Part shown: positions 46,080 through 58,100 of the stretch, piece by piece | Numbering within the stretch: the first letter of the stretch is position 1 | How the letters are laid out: each line of letters starts with the position of its first letter | Assembly (NCBI GenBank): GCA_030848705.1 | Contig: CM061240.1 | Coordinates: 121,446,998 to 121,510,997, forward strand | Reading direction: 5' to 3' | DNA length: 64,000 nucleotides | Origin: Heracleum sosnowskyi | Lineage: Eukaryota > Streptophyta > Magnoliopsida > Apiales > Apiaceae | Notes under the pieces: generated by a model | Databases searched by the model: none | The model's input: only the letters and a program-made list of their open reading frames with translations | Told to the model about the DNA's origin: nothing | Position numbers and translations under genes: made by a program

Positions 46080-49000
46080 AATTGGCGCTAGAAGGAGGGG
46101 AATATCAAGATCTACATCTAGGAGGAAGGATGTTCAATTACGGTGGAGTTCTTACGACGAAGGCACAATTTTACCCCAGCAGCAAGGTGTTGGGCAAGGT
46201 TTCAAGGTAGCAACACGGCGTCGGGCATGGTTTTAAGGCAACAGCAAGGTGTTGGACATGGCTTCAAGGTAACAACAAAGTTTTCTGGTGATAACATGAA
46301 GCAAGCGAGATCCTAAAAACAAGGAAGACAACAAGATCCTAAAAACAAGGAGGAAGAAGGTTGTATAGTTGGAAAGTCCTGATGTTTCAGGTTACGTCTG
46401 TGAGGCTGACGTAGCAGCTACAACCGCCTTTAACATAGTTGGCGCACCAACATGATCAAGTCATATTGGGGCGCACCAGGTAAGAAACCAACCTTCTTGT
46501 TATTTATTAGTGGTATTTGTTGTCTATGTTTTGTAGGAAGAAAGCTTGGAGAATGAATAGAGGGCATAGACGTGCCTTCAGGATGCTTCTCAACCAAGTT
46601 GTCAAGTCAATCTCTTACCCTCAAGTTGGCGCGCCAACTTCTCTATGGATATGCTCTCTAGACTATTCCACAAGCATCTGCTCAGCTTTAAGCAAGTTGG
46701 AACACCAACTTATCTAGGGGTAGCCCACATGAAGTGAAGTTGAAGAAGTTCTCAAAAGTATTGCTAGAAGCTATCTCAGGACTCCTTTCAAATAATTTGT
46801 ATCCATTCTAGTGGTGATTTATCTTTCATAGGGTACGAAGGCCTCCAAGAGTTTGTTTGGTCGAAGGCCTCCAGGAGTTTGCCTGGATAAATTGTGACTT
46901 TGTCACTCTTAAATATAATCCTCTACGTGAGATGCCCCTATAAGGGAAGACAATAATTTGTGACATCGTCACTTATAAATTTAATCCTCTTCGTGAGATG
47001 CCCCTGTAAGGGAAGATTATATGAAACACTTTTATACTCGGAGGATAGTATGCGTACACCCTCCTAAACGTTCTGAACTCATTGAGCCAAAAGACTTGGA
47101 ACTGATACACCGGAAATGATTTACTTGAATTGTTTGAAAGAATAATGAGTTAAGAAATAAGTAGTGTCGGGCTACGGCCACCTACTTAAATGGGTGGAAA
47201 ATATTATAAGTAGTGCGGGGCTACGACCACCTACTTGGAGAAGATGAGAAATAATGCTACAAGTGGCATCTCCAAGGATGTTGGCGCGCCAAATACCTTG
47301 GAACGCCTGGTTGAGTTAGTTGGTGATATCATTTTCATTCGTTTGCTCTTTTCCAACTCAGTTCGCTTGAGAGCAATAGCTTCAGCCTCATCTTTGTTAG
47401 GCATTCCAACTTGTCTGTCAAGCTTCGAGTTCTTATGGACACACCAAGTTACTTTCAAGCTTCACGTTAAAGGCCATCGACTCAGTTAAAACCTGCTTCT
47501 CCAACTTCGTCTTCTCCAACTATGTTACAACATGACGTTTTTTGGTGACGCACCGGCTCCTAATTATTCTATCAATAGTTGATTGAAGTATTGCATTATA
47601 AACTAGACTACAAGGTTGAGCCCAACAAGCATTTCCTAGGAGAAAATAAGGACGCACCTTTTTGTTACGATCGCAACATGGAGTGAGGATGCGCCCTGCG
47701 ATGAGAAAAGGAAATGTTGTTGGAGTCCACGTACTAGCATGAGTCATAAATTAGGTATGGGTTATGGAGTTGTATAACAGCATATACAGAACTTCGAGTG
47801 AATAAAATCAAAAATTGGTCAAGGAAGAATGCTTGGCACATGACGAGAACATAGTAGGATACACATAAAAATGTAATTTGGAGCCTTGTCGTATGTTGGA
47901 AAGAAAATATGTTATGGTTGTGGTTTATTTTAAATTAACACGTCACAATACAAGGACAACCATTCTGAGCTTGAAATAAATTTTGGTGATTAAAAAAATG
48001 AGTGAAGTTTTGTGGCGCGCCTAATATGAAAAAGATGAAGAATGGTCGCGTGCACGCGTGCGGGGATGTTGTGTAATTTTATTTTTAATGGAAAGGAGAA
48101 GGTTGAAGAGTGATGTTGCTGGATTTATAAAGATCGATAGAGGGCATTAAGTAATTAAGAAGACCAAGTGGGGTAGCATTGCTAGATAGAATGAGAAGTA
48201 ATTATAGAAAGCATGCACTTGAAGTGGGATGTGATCAATAAATATAAGAGTAATAAAGGAAGATGACAAGTAACAGGGTCTATAAATTACAAATAAATTT
48301 TGTGCATCAAATCATATACGGGCAAATGAAATGGAGGATGACGCATTGATGATTTATATTAAAAGAAGGATCAATTATTAGTAGAGGCATACCAAGTAAA
48401 TGGGACTTACAAGATGAGCTTGTAATGTATACATGGAACCCACGGAGCTCTATACAAGCCAAAGAATATTGTTGGAGCGGCAATTCTTTTATGTTTAAGA
48501 AGTTTATTTCGTAAAAGCAAGTGGATGGCTAGTGTGCAGGACAGAGGCTGCATGGTGTTAAAAGAAAGAGATTTCTTTAGCAAGGGCGCGTCTAAACAGA
48601 TAAAAATAAGATTTGCAGGTGCAGGTGCAATAAAATGTATGCAGGTGCTGTTGAATGGGACTAAATAAAGGTGCAAGACTTACCAAGGGCGCGCCCACTA
48701 AATTTTTCGGCTACGTACGTGCGTTGAGGGAGAAATAACATAGCAAAATGTGATAATGTGACATGGCGTAGTTAGTATGATTGCAAGGTTTAAGATTCAA
48801 CTTGGTAAGTTGAGTAGCTCTGTTGGAGTACACAAGGATGGCATTTTCTTTTTTACAAGTATGGACATGAATTGGTTACCAAGTGTTGGTTTTGGCGTGC
48901 CAAAATGGTATGCATGAATCGGAAGTTATACAAACAAGAAGTGCCTTATCTGGTTTTCAGATTGACAAATAATATTGGATACCCAGGTCATCACTTTTGG

Positions 49001-51154
49001 CGCGCCAAGTGTAGCATCACCTCGTCATAAAATATGATTGTTGTTCTAGTTAGTTTGTTGGGGTTGTAAGGATCACCTCTCATTATAGAGATGAATCCTT
49101 ATAAGATTTTTCAAGCTGAAAGCATATGTGAATAATAAAAATTTATAAGTAAATTTTAAAGCCTGTTTAGGGCATGGCATCTGGCTATGTTTGAGTTGAT
49201 CTCAGTTAAATACTTACTACAAATCCTATTTAGGTAACATGTTATTGACACGCCAAAACTGAAATATAAACGAAATGATTTTGTACATCCCACTGGCCAG
49301 CTTTGTTGTAAGTTATCGGTGATTTGAAAGGAACTTGAAACCTTTAGTTGGGTGAATAATTCTACTGAATATCATTGACAAAACAAAGAATAGAATTATC
49401 ATACCATATCCCCAAGCTGGAGCTCAAAAAATGCAGCAAACGAAGTACAAAAGATAATGAAAGCAAAGTTAACACGAAACAGGAAGTCTGGAGGCTGCAG
49501 AATGCTAAAATTTGAAGAATAAACTGCTTTCACTGGAAATGTTCTGGGCAGTGGACTATATACCGTTAGAAAGATCTCGGAATCTAGTTTTTTTAGGCAA
49601 AAAACGGTTTGTTAAAAAGAATTTCCTACAGAAAGTTATAGCAGTTTTACTCAAGGGGTGTGAACCTGTCCAGAATTGCTGCAACTCGTAAAGTTCATGA
49701 AAAAATTTCAGATTTATAGTCAGAAAGACTATATAGTCAAAACACAAGGAAGTGTGTTCTTTGGGTTATCTTTTGTGACGAAGACTTTGCTATGAAGTTA
49801 TTTCATATAGCTATCTAACCTTGAGAATTAGATTCATGGGAATGATTTTAGTATCCGCATAAAAAATTAAATCAAGTCATTTTGATACATCCATGTATAT
49901 AAGTTGAGAACTATACAGGGGTTATGGATATGTACTAATAATATATGCAATCAACATAACAGAATAAGAATGACAAGTTGCAGCATCTAGATTGATACTT
50001 GAACATGGACAGTCATGACAACATTCCTATTTGGCGCGCCAGTGAAATAAAGAGTAAGAGTAAAACAAATATATTTTGCTAATATCATAGCAATTGGAGG
50101 GATACAAAATATAATACACCTATATGGTGAAAATTACTTGGACGTGACAGACCGACGGTGATGGTATTTATTAAATGATTGAAAATTAGTTAATATTCAT
50201 GGATGTGCGAGTATATTGGTACGCCAACAACGACGACATCTAAAAGAAAAAATAATAATAGTACTTTTTGACGGGTTTACTAGTATCAAGGCACATCTAC
50301 GAAGAATATTTTGTTGGAACTGTAATGTGCTCAATGGATTATTTTCTAAACAATATTTGGGTCAAGATATTTCAAACACCAAATTTTCAGTCTCAAATAT
50401 CAAGATGATGCAGTCTCAACTAATCTTTCCCAGTCTCGGGGTAGTAGCTCTACCTCACCAAGCCAAGGATCAAATTTTATTTACAGGAACAAGCTTGAAT
50501 TATCAACTCAATTGTCGCGTCAACTACATGGTCTTGCCCAATCGAGTTACTTTTTTCTTAGCCAAATGGCTTGCATAAAAATATTCAGGAACTGAGATGA
50601 TGAAAATCAAGATTTAGCATTGTCTTCACCAACTTGATTTTATGGAGGATTGGCCGCCTCATCTTCTTGGCGCGCCAAATCGGCTCTCTCTGTAGCAATC
50701 ATCTGCTCCTACGTTGGAAAAACTGGCAAACTAGTTGGTCCGCTCGTGGCTCTTTCTTCTCAAAATTACAAGGTTATTTTTCTTGGCAACTTCTAGGATT
50801 ATGCTCTTACTCTCAAGGGACTTCTCCTAGCATGCCAAATATTTGCAAAGTTTCAGGTTCATTTTTTCACCTCACCTTCGCAATGTGATGTTGGAGCGCC
50901 TACAAGCGCAATTTTCAGTATGTTTACATCTGGGCACTTGGCACGACAACATGAGATTTCTTGAAGACAACATAGGTTACGCCCTGTGAGAAGAATACAC
51001 TTTATTTGAAGGTGATTTTTGAAGACACAAAGAGGATTGGAATTATGGATTCTCACTTGGAAGACACATTCTGGAAACGGGAGACGATGTCAAATTCCGC
51101 TCTTTATATAAGTCTCTGTAACATCCTTGATATTACAAGGACTTGGGGGGTAGT
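46080..51154 (+). other. Interior of the LARD-like element, non-coding with GGCGCGCC palindromes
   Basis: No convincing protein. Perfect GGCGCGCC occurs at about 46627, 47282, 48013, 48692, 48995, 50034 and 50669, usually inside TTGGCGCGCCAA. Several one-base variants (TTGGCGCACCAA, TTGGTACGCCAA, GGCGTGCCAA) occur. A tandem pair near 46900-47010 (CCTCT.CGTGAGATGCCCCT.TAAGGGAAGA) and another near 47155-47240 (GGGCTACG.CCACCTACTT) are short duplications. Confidence 0.75.
46081..46098 (+). other. Primer-binding site of the LARD-like element
   Basis: ATTGGCGCTAGAAGGAGG begins two bases after the LTR. TGGCGC... is complementary to a tRNA ending ...GCGCCA; I do not assign the tRNA. Confidence 0.6.
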
Positions 51155-52561
51155 TGTTATACCTGAAATTTGACTAAGGAAAGAATAATAATAGAAGATG
51201 AACTTGGAGCTCCAGAAGAAGGGTGGATAGGTGTTGGAGAGACAATGTTGGGCGTGCCAAGGTTGGAGCCCCAATATTGGGCGTGCCAAGGTTGGACCGT
51301 TAACGTTGGGCGTGCCAAGAAATATATGAAGGAAACAGGAGGTGAACTTGGAGCTCCAAAACAGGAGTGGGGATGCGTAGGAGCGCCAACCATGAGCATG
51401 ACCAAGGTTGGAGCGCCAACCATGAGCAGGACCAAGGTTGGAGCGCCAACCTTGGGCGAACCACAAGCTGACGGGACAACATGCTGTAGAAGACCAAGTT
51501 GGGGCGCCAACTTGGGGGTACCATGAAGAAGAGATAGAGTATTATTTAATTGATGATATGTATTGAAGATTTTTTGAAGACTACAAGATGAAGGCCTGAT
51601 TCTATATTCTAATAAGTTATCCTTATTGGGGAATTAAGGTATGATTAAGCTTGTCTATGCATTCAAAGGGTCTATTCCTATATTCTAGCAAGTTATCCTT
51701 GTTGGGGGAGTAAGATACACCTGGTGCGACGATAACTTTGGAGAACTTGCCCTGTAGTCTGGTGGGTTATCCTCATCGGGGGGTAAGGACCAGCTTGTGC
51801 ATTTGGAGTAAGTCGTGACTTTTCCCTGCAACTAATGACTGATGTGGTAGTTGGTAGCGGTTGATGTTAGCTCCAATAGTTAGGGCTAATGTTGTATCCG
51901 TGAAGGCACGGTCGTAGTTGAGCCTTGGGGTCATCGGCTAGGCTTCATCGTATGGGCTCTCCTTAGTGGGCTTGGATATGCATTTCATGATAAGTTAAGA
52001 GTTCTAGTCCGACATGGACTATGCTTGACACTTATCTTAAAGGAGACGAAAACCTATCTAAAGTGGGGCCTAGTTTAAGCTGTCAAACAAATGATAGAAT
52101 GGAAAAAAAAGAATAACCACTAGTAGGGATATGGATGGAGTCTCGCTCAGTAAAGAGAGTTGTAGATTCGTAAAAAGGAGAAGAGCCTTGACTTTCTATT
52201 CTATTAGTCAATCGCGCTAGCTGCAATCAAACTAAAGCAAGAAGGGAGGGTGCTTGTATATCTCTAGTAGACTTAGGACCCTTGTAGTCCGGCCAAGGAG
52301 TTCTATCTCTAGTGGACTTAGTATCCTTGTTCTATTAGAACTACGTGAAGCTTGATCCCTATAAATATAGGGTACGTAGGCACATTAAAGGGGTTGGACG
52401 TTGAAAGCTCAGAGAGACCACCACCACTCCTTTGATCTCAGCTTCTTATAAACTCACTCACCACCATTCTCCGGCGATCTTCCGGCGAAGAACCACCGTC
52501 ATAGATCTTGATTCCGGCGATGAACCTCAAACTTTGTTAATATCAAATTCCTCCGTTAACA
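51155..52561 (+). repeat. 3' LTR of the LARD-like element, 1407 bp with insertion
   Basis: Matches the 5' LTR except for about 210 extra bases near 52048-52258. Ends CCGTTAACA before the TCTAT target duplication. Confidence 0.93.
52048..52258. other. ~210-bp insertion inside the 3' LTR
   Basis: After AAAGGAGAC the 5' LTR reads CTATCTCTAG, but the 3' LTR has a block beginning GAAAACCTATCTAAAGTGGG and ending GGGTGCTTGTA. Base composition (about 43% GC) is unlike the neighbours. No inverted ends and no duplication beyond short microhomology are visible. It may be filler DNA, possibly organellar. Confidence 0.7.
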
Positions 52562-52566
52562 TCTAT

Positions 52567-54940
52567 GTTTATATGACTATATCTATGTTGATTTTTGAAT
52601 TCTCTATGCATCAATTGCTCTATTTCTTTCTCGATGGTTTAATTTTTTGCTCTGTCTCTTGATTATACTTTGTTGTTTTGATTTGATTTTGTGCATAGAT
52701 GCAACTCTCTCTCTCTCTCTCTGTGCGCGCGCGCTTTGTTAAAGTTTCTTGTTTATGTGAGTGTTTATACTTAGATGCATAAAACTGTTAATGATATTTT
52801 TAATTTGATTTCTGTGTGCCTCTCTCTCACTTAATGTGTGTGTGTATGTGCAGAAGAAGACTTTTCCGGTGAAAATTTTGGCATCTTGGCGATGGGAACT
52901 GAATAGTAAAGTCTCTCGATTTTGTACAAGTGAAATGTAATAATGAAGCTTACCAAAAAAGTTGGTGTACAAGCTGGAGATAAGTTTTACATTGATCTGT
53001 ATAAGCTTTTGCCCATGTCCAGATTTCTTCAATAGGCTAAGTAACTATTACTCCGGTTGATATATACTAAATGTGCTGTTTAAAAAAGAATTTATTTTGT
53101 TACCTAAAACAAGATGGATATGTAGCACTTCATTGTAGAATTAAACATGTTATGTTGTTATACTTGTCAAGCTGGTTATAGAGGAATCAGTTGACATCTT
53201 TCTTTAGCATATCAAAATTTTAATGAGGGGCAGTTTTAAAGTATAAGCACTGGCCACTACAAATCATTGCTAAGATAAATATGGCATGTTTTGATCTTGA
53301 CTATGTTGTACAAGACTGTGTCGTTTCTGCTCTATATTTATCCTTTTGTATGTTGGGCAATGTTTCTCTCCTTTAGTTTAGTTTGCAGATATATGAAAAT
53401 TCAGCCACTTCAAATAGTCAAACCTTTGAAGTAAGTAACGGCCTTGCACTTGCTTTTTTTAACAACATAGCAAGGTGTTCATGGTATTAAGTAGTCCATG
53501 TCATATTTATCTATTTGGGTTAGTTTATTTTCTGTTATTTCAATCTAGCTCGTATTAGTTTAGACAAATTATAACTAAACTAAAATCATCAGTCCTTCAT
53601 TATGTCACGTGAATCAGGTTTGGATTAGATGACTAATCTAAATTATAATCTTCTGTATATTGTTAAATCCAATATTATAAGTACTAAATCAGTCCCTTAT
53701 TACACGTGTATATTGATAGCATTATATTGTCATCTACACATTATTTCTGGTCCTAAATTTGCATGTTAACCGGCATCAGCATCACTGCTGATCTATATTT
53801 TAGAGAGAATATGAAATATAATACTTATGAGTACTTCTCAGTATAAACAAATGTAAGAAGCTAATTATAATTTTTCATGAAAATAGAGAGAATGTCCCTG
53901 TTAGTTAGTAGTCTATGCTCTTTGTGATATTCTGTACACGTTACTGATGCCAACATCTGATGTACTTGTTTAATTGTTGACCTATAGGAAGTACAATTAC
54001 ATTATATTAAGTACTCTCATCTTGTGTTTGGGTGTATGCATTGAAAACTGAACTTCTTACATAAATAATTATGCATAACGCTATTTCACATGATGTTTAC
54101 CGAATATTTTTTTGAAAATAAAAGAAAAGAAATTAACATAGATGAATTAAGATTAATGAAACAGTTTATATTAGTTAAGTTGTGCTTCTTTACTTGAAAT
54201 ATTAAATGTTTGATACATGTGATAGACTTTTTGGAAGAACGGTAGATTTTAGCTGAATTTTTCCACTTCTTTCAGTATTTTTCTAATGATATATTAAACT
54301 TTTTGCGGTGTTTTTAGTTTGATGTATGTATTTATATTTGTTTGCAGGCAATTGAGGAAGGAAATCAGGAATTCACGGACGGGGAAAGCTCTGAATATGG
54401 CGACTCTGGGAGCGAGGATGGTGAAGGTCGCGAAGGTGGGTGCAGGTTGCGAAAATGATGACTGTGGTGATGCTGAAATGTAAGCTGTCGGATTTGAGAA
54501 GCGAACATGCTCTAGTGTTTTTCTTATTTTAATGCAGAAACTTAAGTTGATTAGATAGTGTGTAAACTGTTGTTTTGTGTTGTTTTGCGAAGTCTAGTAA
54601 CTTAACTTTGCTTATCGGAAGTAGCTTGTGTTTTGTGATGTTTGGTACTTGTGTAGTTTCTATTTTTGTTTGGTATGATCAAGAATGGTGAACTTTGTTG
54701 GTTTGTAATGAATGTTGTGTTGCTTTTTATTCAAAGAACTTGGTATGGCTGATTTTCTAGTTTTTTGTTATGGTTTACTGGTTTTTATGGTTTATGCTTT
54801 GAAGCTTCAGATTATGATTTTGGCATGGTATGTGGTGGTAGTGCATGCCTGGTTTTTTCCCCTAAATTGTGGCCATAAATGTGACCATGTGCAAACTATT
54901 TGTAACCAGTTCATGGGTAATGTACCGAGATTTCCAACCA
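52567..54940 (+). other. Right interior of CACTA 2, with one exon-like block
   Basis: A (CT)n/(GC)n microsatellite lies at 52702-52735. A block 54348-54458 follows a good TTTGCAG acceptor and reads AIEEGNQEFTDGESSEYGD, SGSEDGEGREGG and CRLRK, then TGA. It is an acidic C-terminal exon similar in style to the acidic tails of CACTA proteins. No upstream coding exon could be tied to it. The rest is AT-rich and non-coding. Confidence 0.4.
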
Positions 54941-54949
54941 TATTCATTT

Positions 54950-55370
54950 AGTAATGGTTGGTTATAATTGGTTAGAAAAAAGGATTATATCATTTCTGAC
55001 CAACAATAGTAAGTTATATTGTGACGTTATCGACCATTCTTTTCCGACCAGCCTTGGTAAGTTATAATGGGACATTACTGACCATTCTTTTCCGACCAAC
55101 GTTGGTGGGTTATAATGTGACGTGGCAATGAATATGTGGCTGCCACATCCTAGGTGGGGTCAATTAGCAGACACCTGGAATGTAATAACCGACCACTTTT
55201 GTTGGTCGGATGACGGTCGGTAATAATTGTTATAACCAACCGAGTGGTCATTTACGACCAGGTTTTAATCGACCATTCGTATCGGTCGGTGGTGGTCGGT
55301 TTTAACCGTTATTTCTAACCGAATAAGCTCATTTCTGACCAAATTTGATGGTCAGAAATGTGCGTTTTTC
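54950..55370. repeat. Right subterminal repeats of CACTA 2
   Basis: CATTTCTGACCAA, TTTTCCGACCA and CGGTCGGT motifs, two ~65-bp near-repeats (GTGACGTTATCGACCATTC / GGGACATTACTGACCATTC) around 55020-55105, and a final CATTTCTGACCAAATTTG. Confidence 0.8.
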
Positions 55371-55381
55371 TTGTAGTGATA

Positions 55382-55846
55382 TAACGAGTTGTGCCAAAAA
55401 GTAAACCTTATCTACATTTTTACTTTTTGTTTTTACTTGGTTTATAAAGAAGAAAAAGGGAAAGAAAAAGAGGAAGAAGAAGAAAGAAAAATAGAAAGAA
55501 GAAGACATTCAATGTAAGTTTAATTACATTTGCAAGTTATTTAAATTGTTAGTTTATATACTTTCCTGTTTTCGTGTACTTAAATGTAAAATTTATATCT
55601 GACCCGTTTTGGATTCGCGTACTAAATTTGAAACACATATCTAATTCAAAACGTGTTGTGTACTTTATGTGTCGTATTCGTGTACACTAAACAAAAATAT
55701 AAATTTAATTTAATTAAAATTTATATATTATAAAACTATTTTAATTATATAAATTTTTATGAAATGTGTGTTAAATATGTTTTATATACAGTTTTACAAA
55801 AAAATGTAAATATAACTTATATATATATAAATGTATACTTCTTATA
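55382..55846. other. Spacer, part of an older repeat with CGTGT words
   Basis: AT-rich, with a purine run (55445-55500) and GACCCGTTTTGGATTCGCGT-type sequence. Similar CGTGTCGTGT words occur beyond CACTA 3 at 61860-62220, so the Helitron and CACTA 3 may have inserted into one older repeat. Confidence 0.4.
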
Positions 55847-57279
55847 TCTATACTATTATATTAAAGACGAAACATTGAAAGTTTTGTAGTCCGGTCCTGA
55901 AAATTTTTGTAGTCTGGTCATTCCATTCATATCCGTTAGATATTTCTGATCAAATCGATGAAAACTGTTAGATAAAATATTTAAATTATTAGATCAAATC
56001 GATGAAAACCGTTAGATAAAATATTAAAATTATTATATAGAATATCTTTTCTATTTTTCCTAAATAAAACATTTCATTTTCCAAAAATATCGCAGGCGGT
56101 TTCATTTAATAAAAAATCATAATAAGGTTATAATTGCTAATAACTAACCCATTACCATTTACGGTACTTGCCTTATTTAATTGTTTATTTAATTATTATA
56201 AAAATTATTATAATCAGTTACCCTTTCAATTAAAATACATTACCATTTTTTTCTAAAAATATCACGGGCAATTTCTTTTTCAGCTAAAACATGTTATTTT
56301 TTCTATTTCTCTTACTAAAATCCCTCATTTTCCAAATATATCACGAGCAAACCATTAATTATTTATTTTAAAACCTATTTTAATATTTTTAATTGGTAAT
56401 TACCTTTCCCCTTTTTTCTAGAAAAATCACGGGCAATTACCTTTTTCGGTATATTTTCTATTTTCCTTAGTAAAATCCCTCCTTTTCCAAATATATCAAG
56501 GGCAAACCCTTACTTATTTACTTTAAAATATATTTTAATACTTTTAATTGACAATTACTTTTTTCAACTAAAACATGTCACATTTTCAATTTTTCTAACT
56601 AAAAAAACACTGACGGTTATCTTTTTTAACAAAAACATGTTATTCTTTCTATTTTTCCTTACTAAAACCCCTCATTTTCCAAATACTTATTTATTTTAAA
56701 ATCCATTTTAATACTTTTAATTATGAGCACTTTTTCAGCTGAAACGTGTTACTTTTTCTATTTTTTCATTTTCTAAAGAAATTATTATTAAATAATAACA
56801 TTTTATAACCAACTATCTTTTAAACTAAAATACATTACATTTTCTATTTTTTCTAACAAAATCCTCATTTTTTCTTTAAAAAACAATCATGACAGTTACC
56901 TTTTTCAACTAAAACATGTTACTCATTCTATTTTTTCTTACTAAAATCCCTAATTTTCCAAAAATATCTCAGGCAAATCTTTACTTATTTATTTTGAAAC
57001 CTATTTAAATAATTTTAATTACGGACACTTACCTTTTCAGCTAAAACATGTAATTTTTTCTATTTTTCCTTACTAAGACCTCTCCTTTCCCAAAAATATT
57101 ACAGGTAAACATTTATTAATTTATTTTAAAATCTATTTTAATACTTTTAAGTATTTAAAAAAGTTAAACACGCCTACTTATTTTTTTTAGCAAATTCAAA
57201 TTAATAGAATATTAAAACATAAATAAAAAAAATAATAATTATTAATAACAATTCGTGCATCGCACGGGTTTTAAACTAG
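55847..57279 (+). mobile_element. Non-autonomous Helitron, complete, 1433 bp
   Basis: Starts TCTATACTATTATATTAAAG after A and ends with hairpin CGTGC-ATC-GCACG (57254-57266), nine bases, then CTAG (57276-57279) before T. These are the diagnostic 5' TC, 3' CTRR and A/T target of Helitrons, with no target duplication. The interior has several ~150-200-bp diverged repeats with ACTAAAACATGTTA, TTTCTATTTTTCCTTACTAA and ATCACGGGCAA. No Rep or helicase coding. Confidence 0.88.
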
Positions 57280-58100
57280 TATAAATGTATAACTTCACTA
57301 CAACAAATCCGGCTAAATTAGACAAGAAAAATTCTGTCGAATTTAGTTAAATTCGACATAATTCTGTCGAATTTAACTAAACTCGACAGAAATTGTTTTT
57401 GTCGAATATGCTAGCGTCGAATTTATCAAGTCTGTCGAATTTAACTAAATGCGACAGACTAAATTCGACATAATATATTCGACAGCTTAAATTCTACTGG
57501 ATAAATATAACTGAATTTGTTCGCATTTAGTAAGCCTAAATTTTTAACTAAAAATTCAAATTTTTGCCAAAAATTGAAAATCCAGCCCAAGAAATCAAAT
57601 TTTTGACAAAAAAATTTAAACTCCCGCCCAAATACTAAATTCGACAAAAAAGGTAGCTTTTATTCGACCTAAAAAGAATATCTGAATTGTAATGGTAAAA
57701 TAAATTCGACTTGTTTTTGTCACATTTAACATACTAAAACATATTTTTTAGCTCCTGCTTTTGACCAATTCAGTGTCAAAATACCACTATAATCATTTTT
57801 ACCACTTGTAAATCTATTCCCAAACAAGCATAAGACAAAATAAAAATACAGATAGACACCAAAGCTTAAATTCAGTTACAATACTGAAAACAAAGTCACT
57901 TACAATTCAGTTGGTTACCAATAGCTTACATACACTAAACATTCGCAAAGGACCTTGGAAATTTTACAAAAGAGAGAAGTTAACTTAAAATACATTAAGT
58001 TACGACAAATTCTTCTCAAAACACCTTGCTTGTTCAACAATAGATTGCAGCTAAAATTCTTAAACCCAACCGTTCATAATTACAATTACGCTATTAACAA

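Larger units (their letters stand above)
44883..52561 (+). mobile_element. Non-coding LTR retrotransposon (LARD-like), complete, 7679 bp
   Basis: Two long direct repeats (44883-46079 and 51155-52561) start TGTTATACCTG and end CCGTTAACA. They are bounded outside by TCTAT (44878-44882, 52562-52566), a 5-bp duplication. A primer-binding-like TTGGCGCTAGAAGGAGG follows the left LTR and a polypurine tract ACTTGGGGGG precedes the right one. The 5.1-kb interior has no gag or pol coding, so it must depend on another element's proteins. The LTRs are very similar, so the insertion is fairly recent. Confidence 0.94.
41484..55378. mobile_element. CACTA transposon 2, 13.9 kb, non-autonomous, with nested elements
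   Basis: Left end CACTACAAGAAAAACGGACA and right end GCGTTTTTCTTGTAGTG are inverted copies flanked by ATA (41481-41483, 55379-55381). Subterminal regions at 41510-41990 and 54950-55370 carry many CCGACCA / TGGTCGG motifs, the same core as CACTA 1. No transposase is visible. About 7.7 kb of its length is a nested LTR element; a tandem array and Helitron ends fill most of the rest, so the original element was roughly 6 kb or less. Confidence 0.93.
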
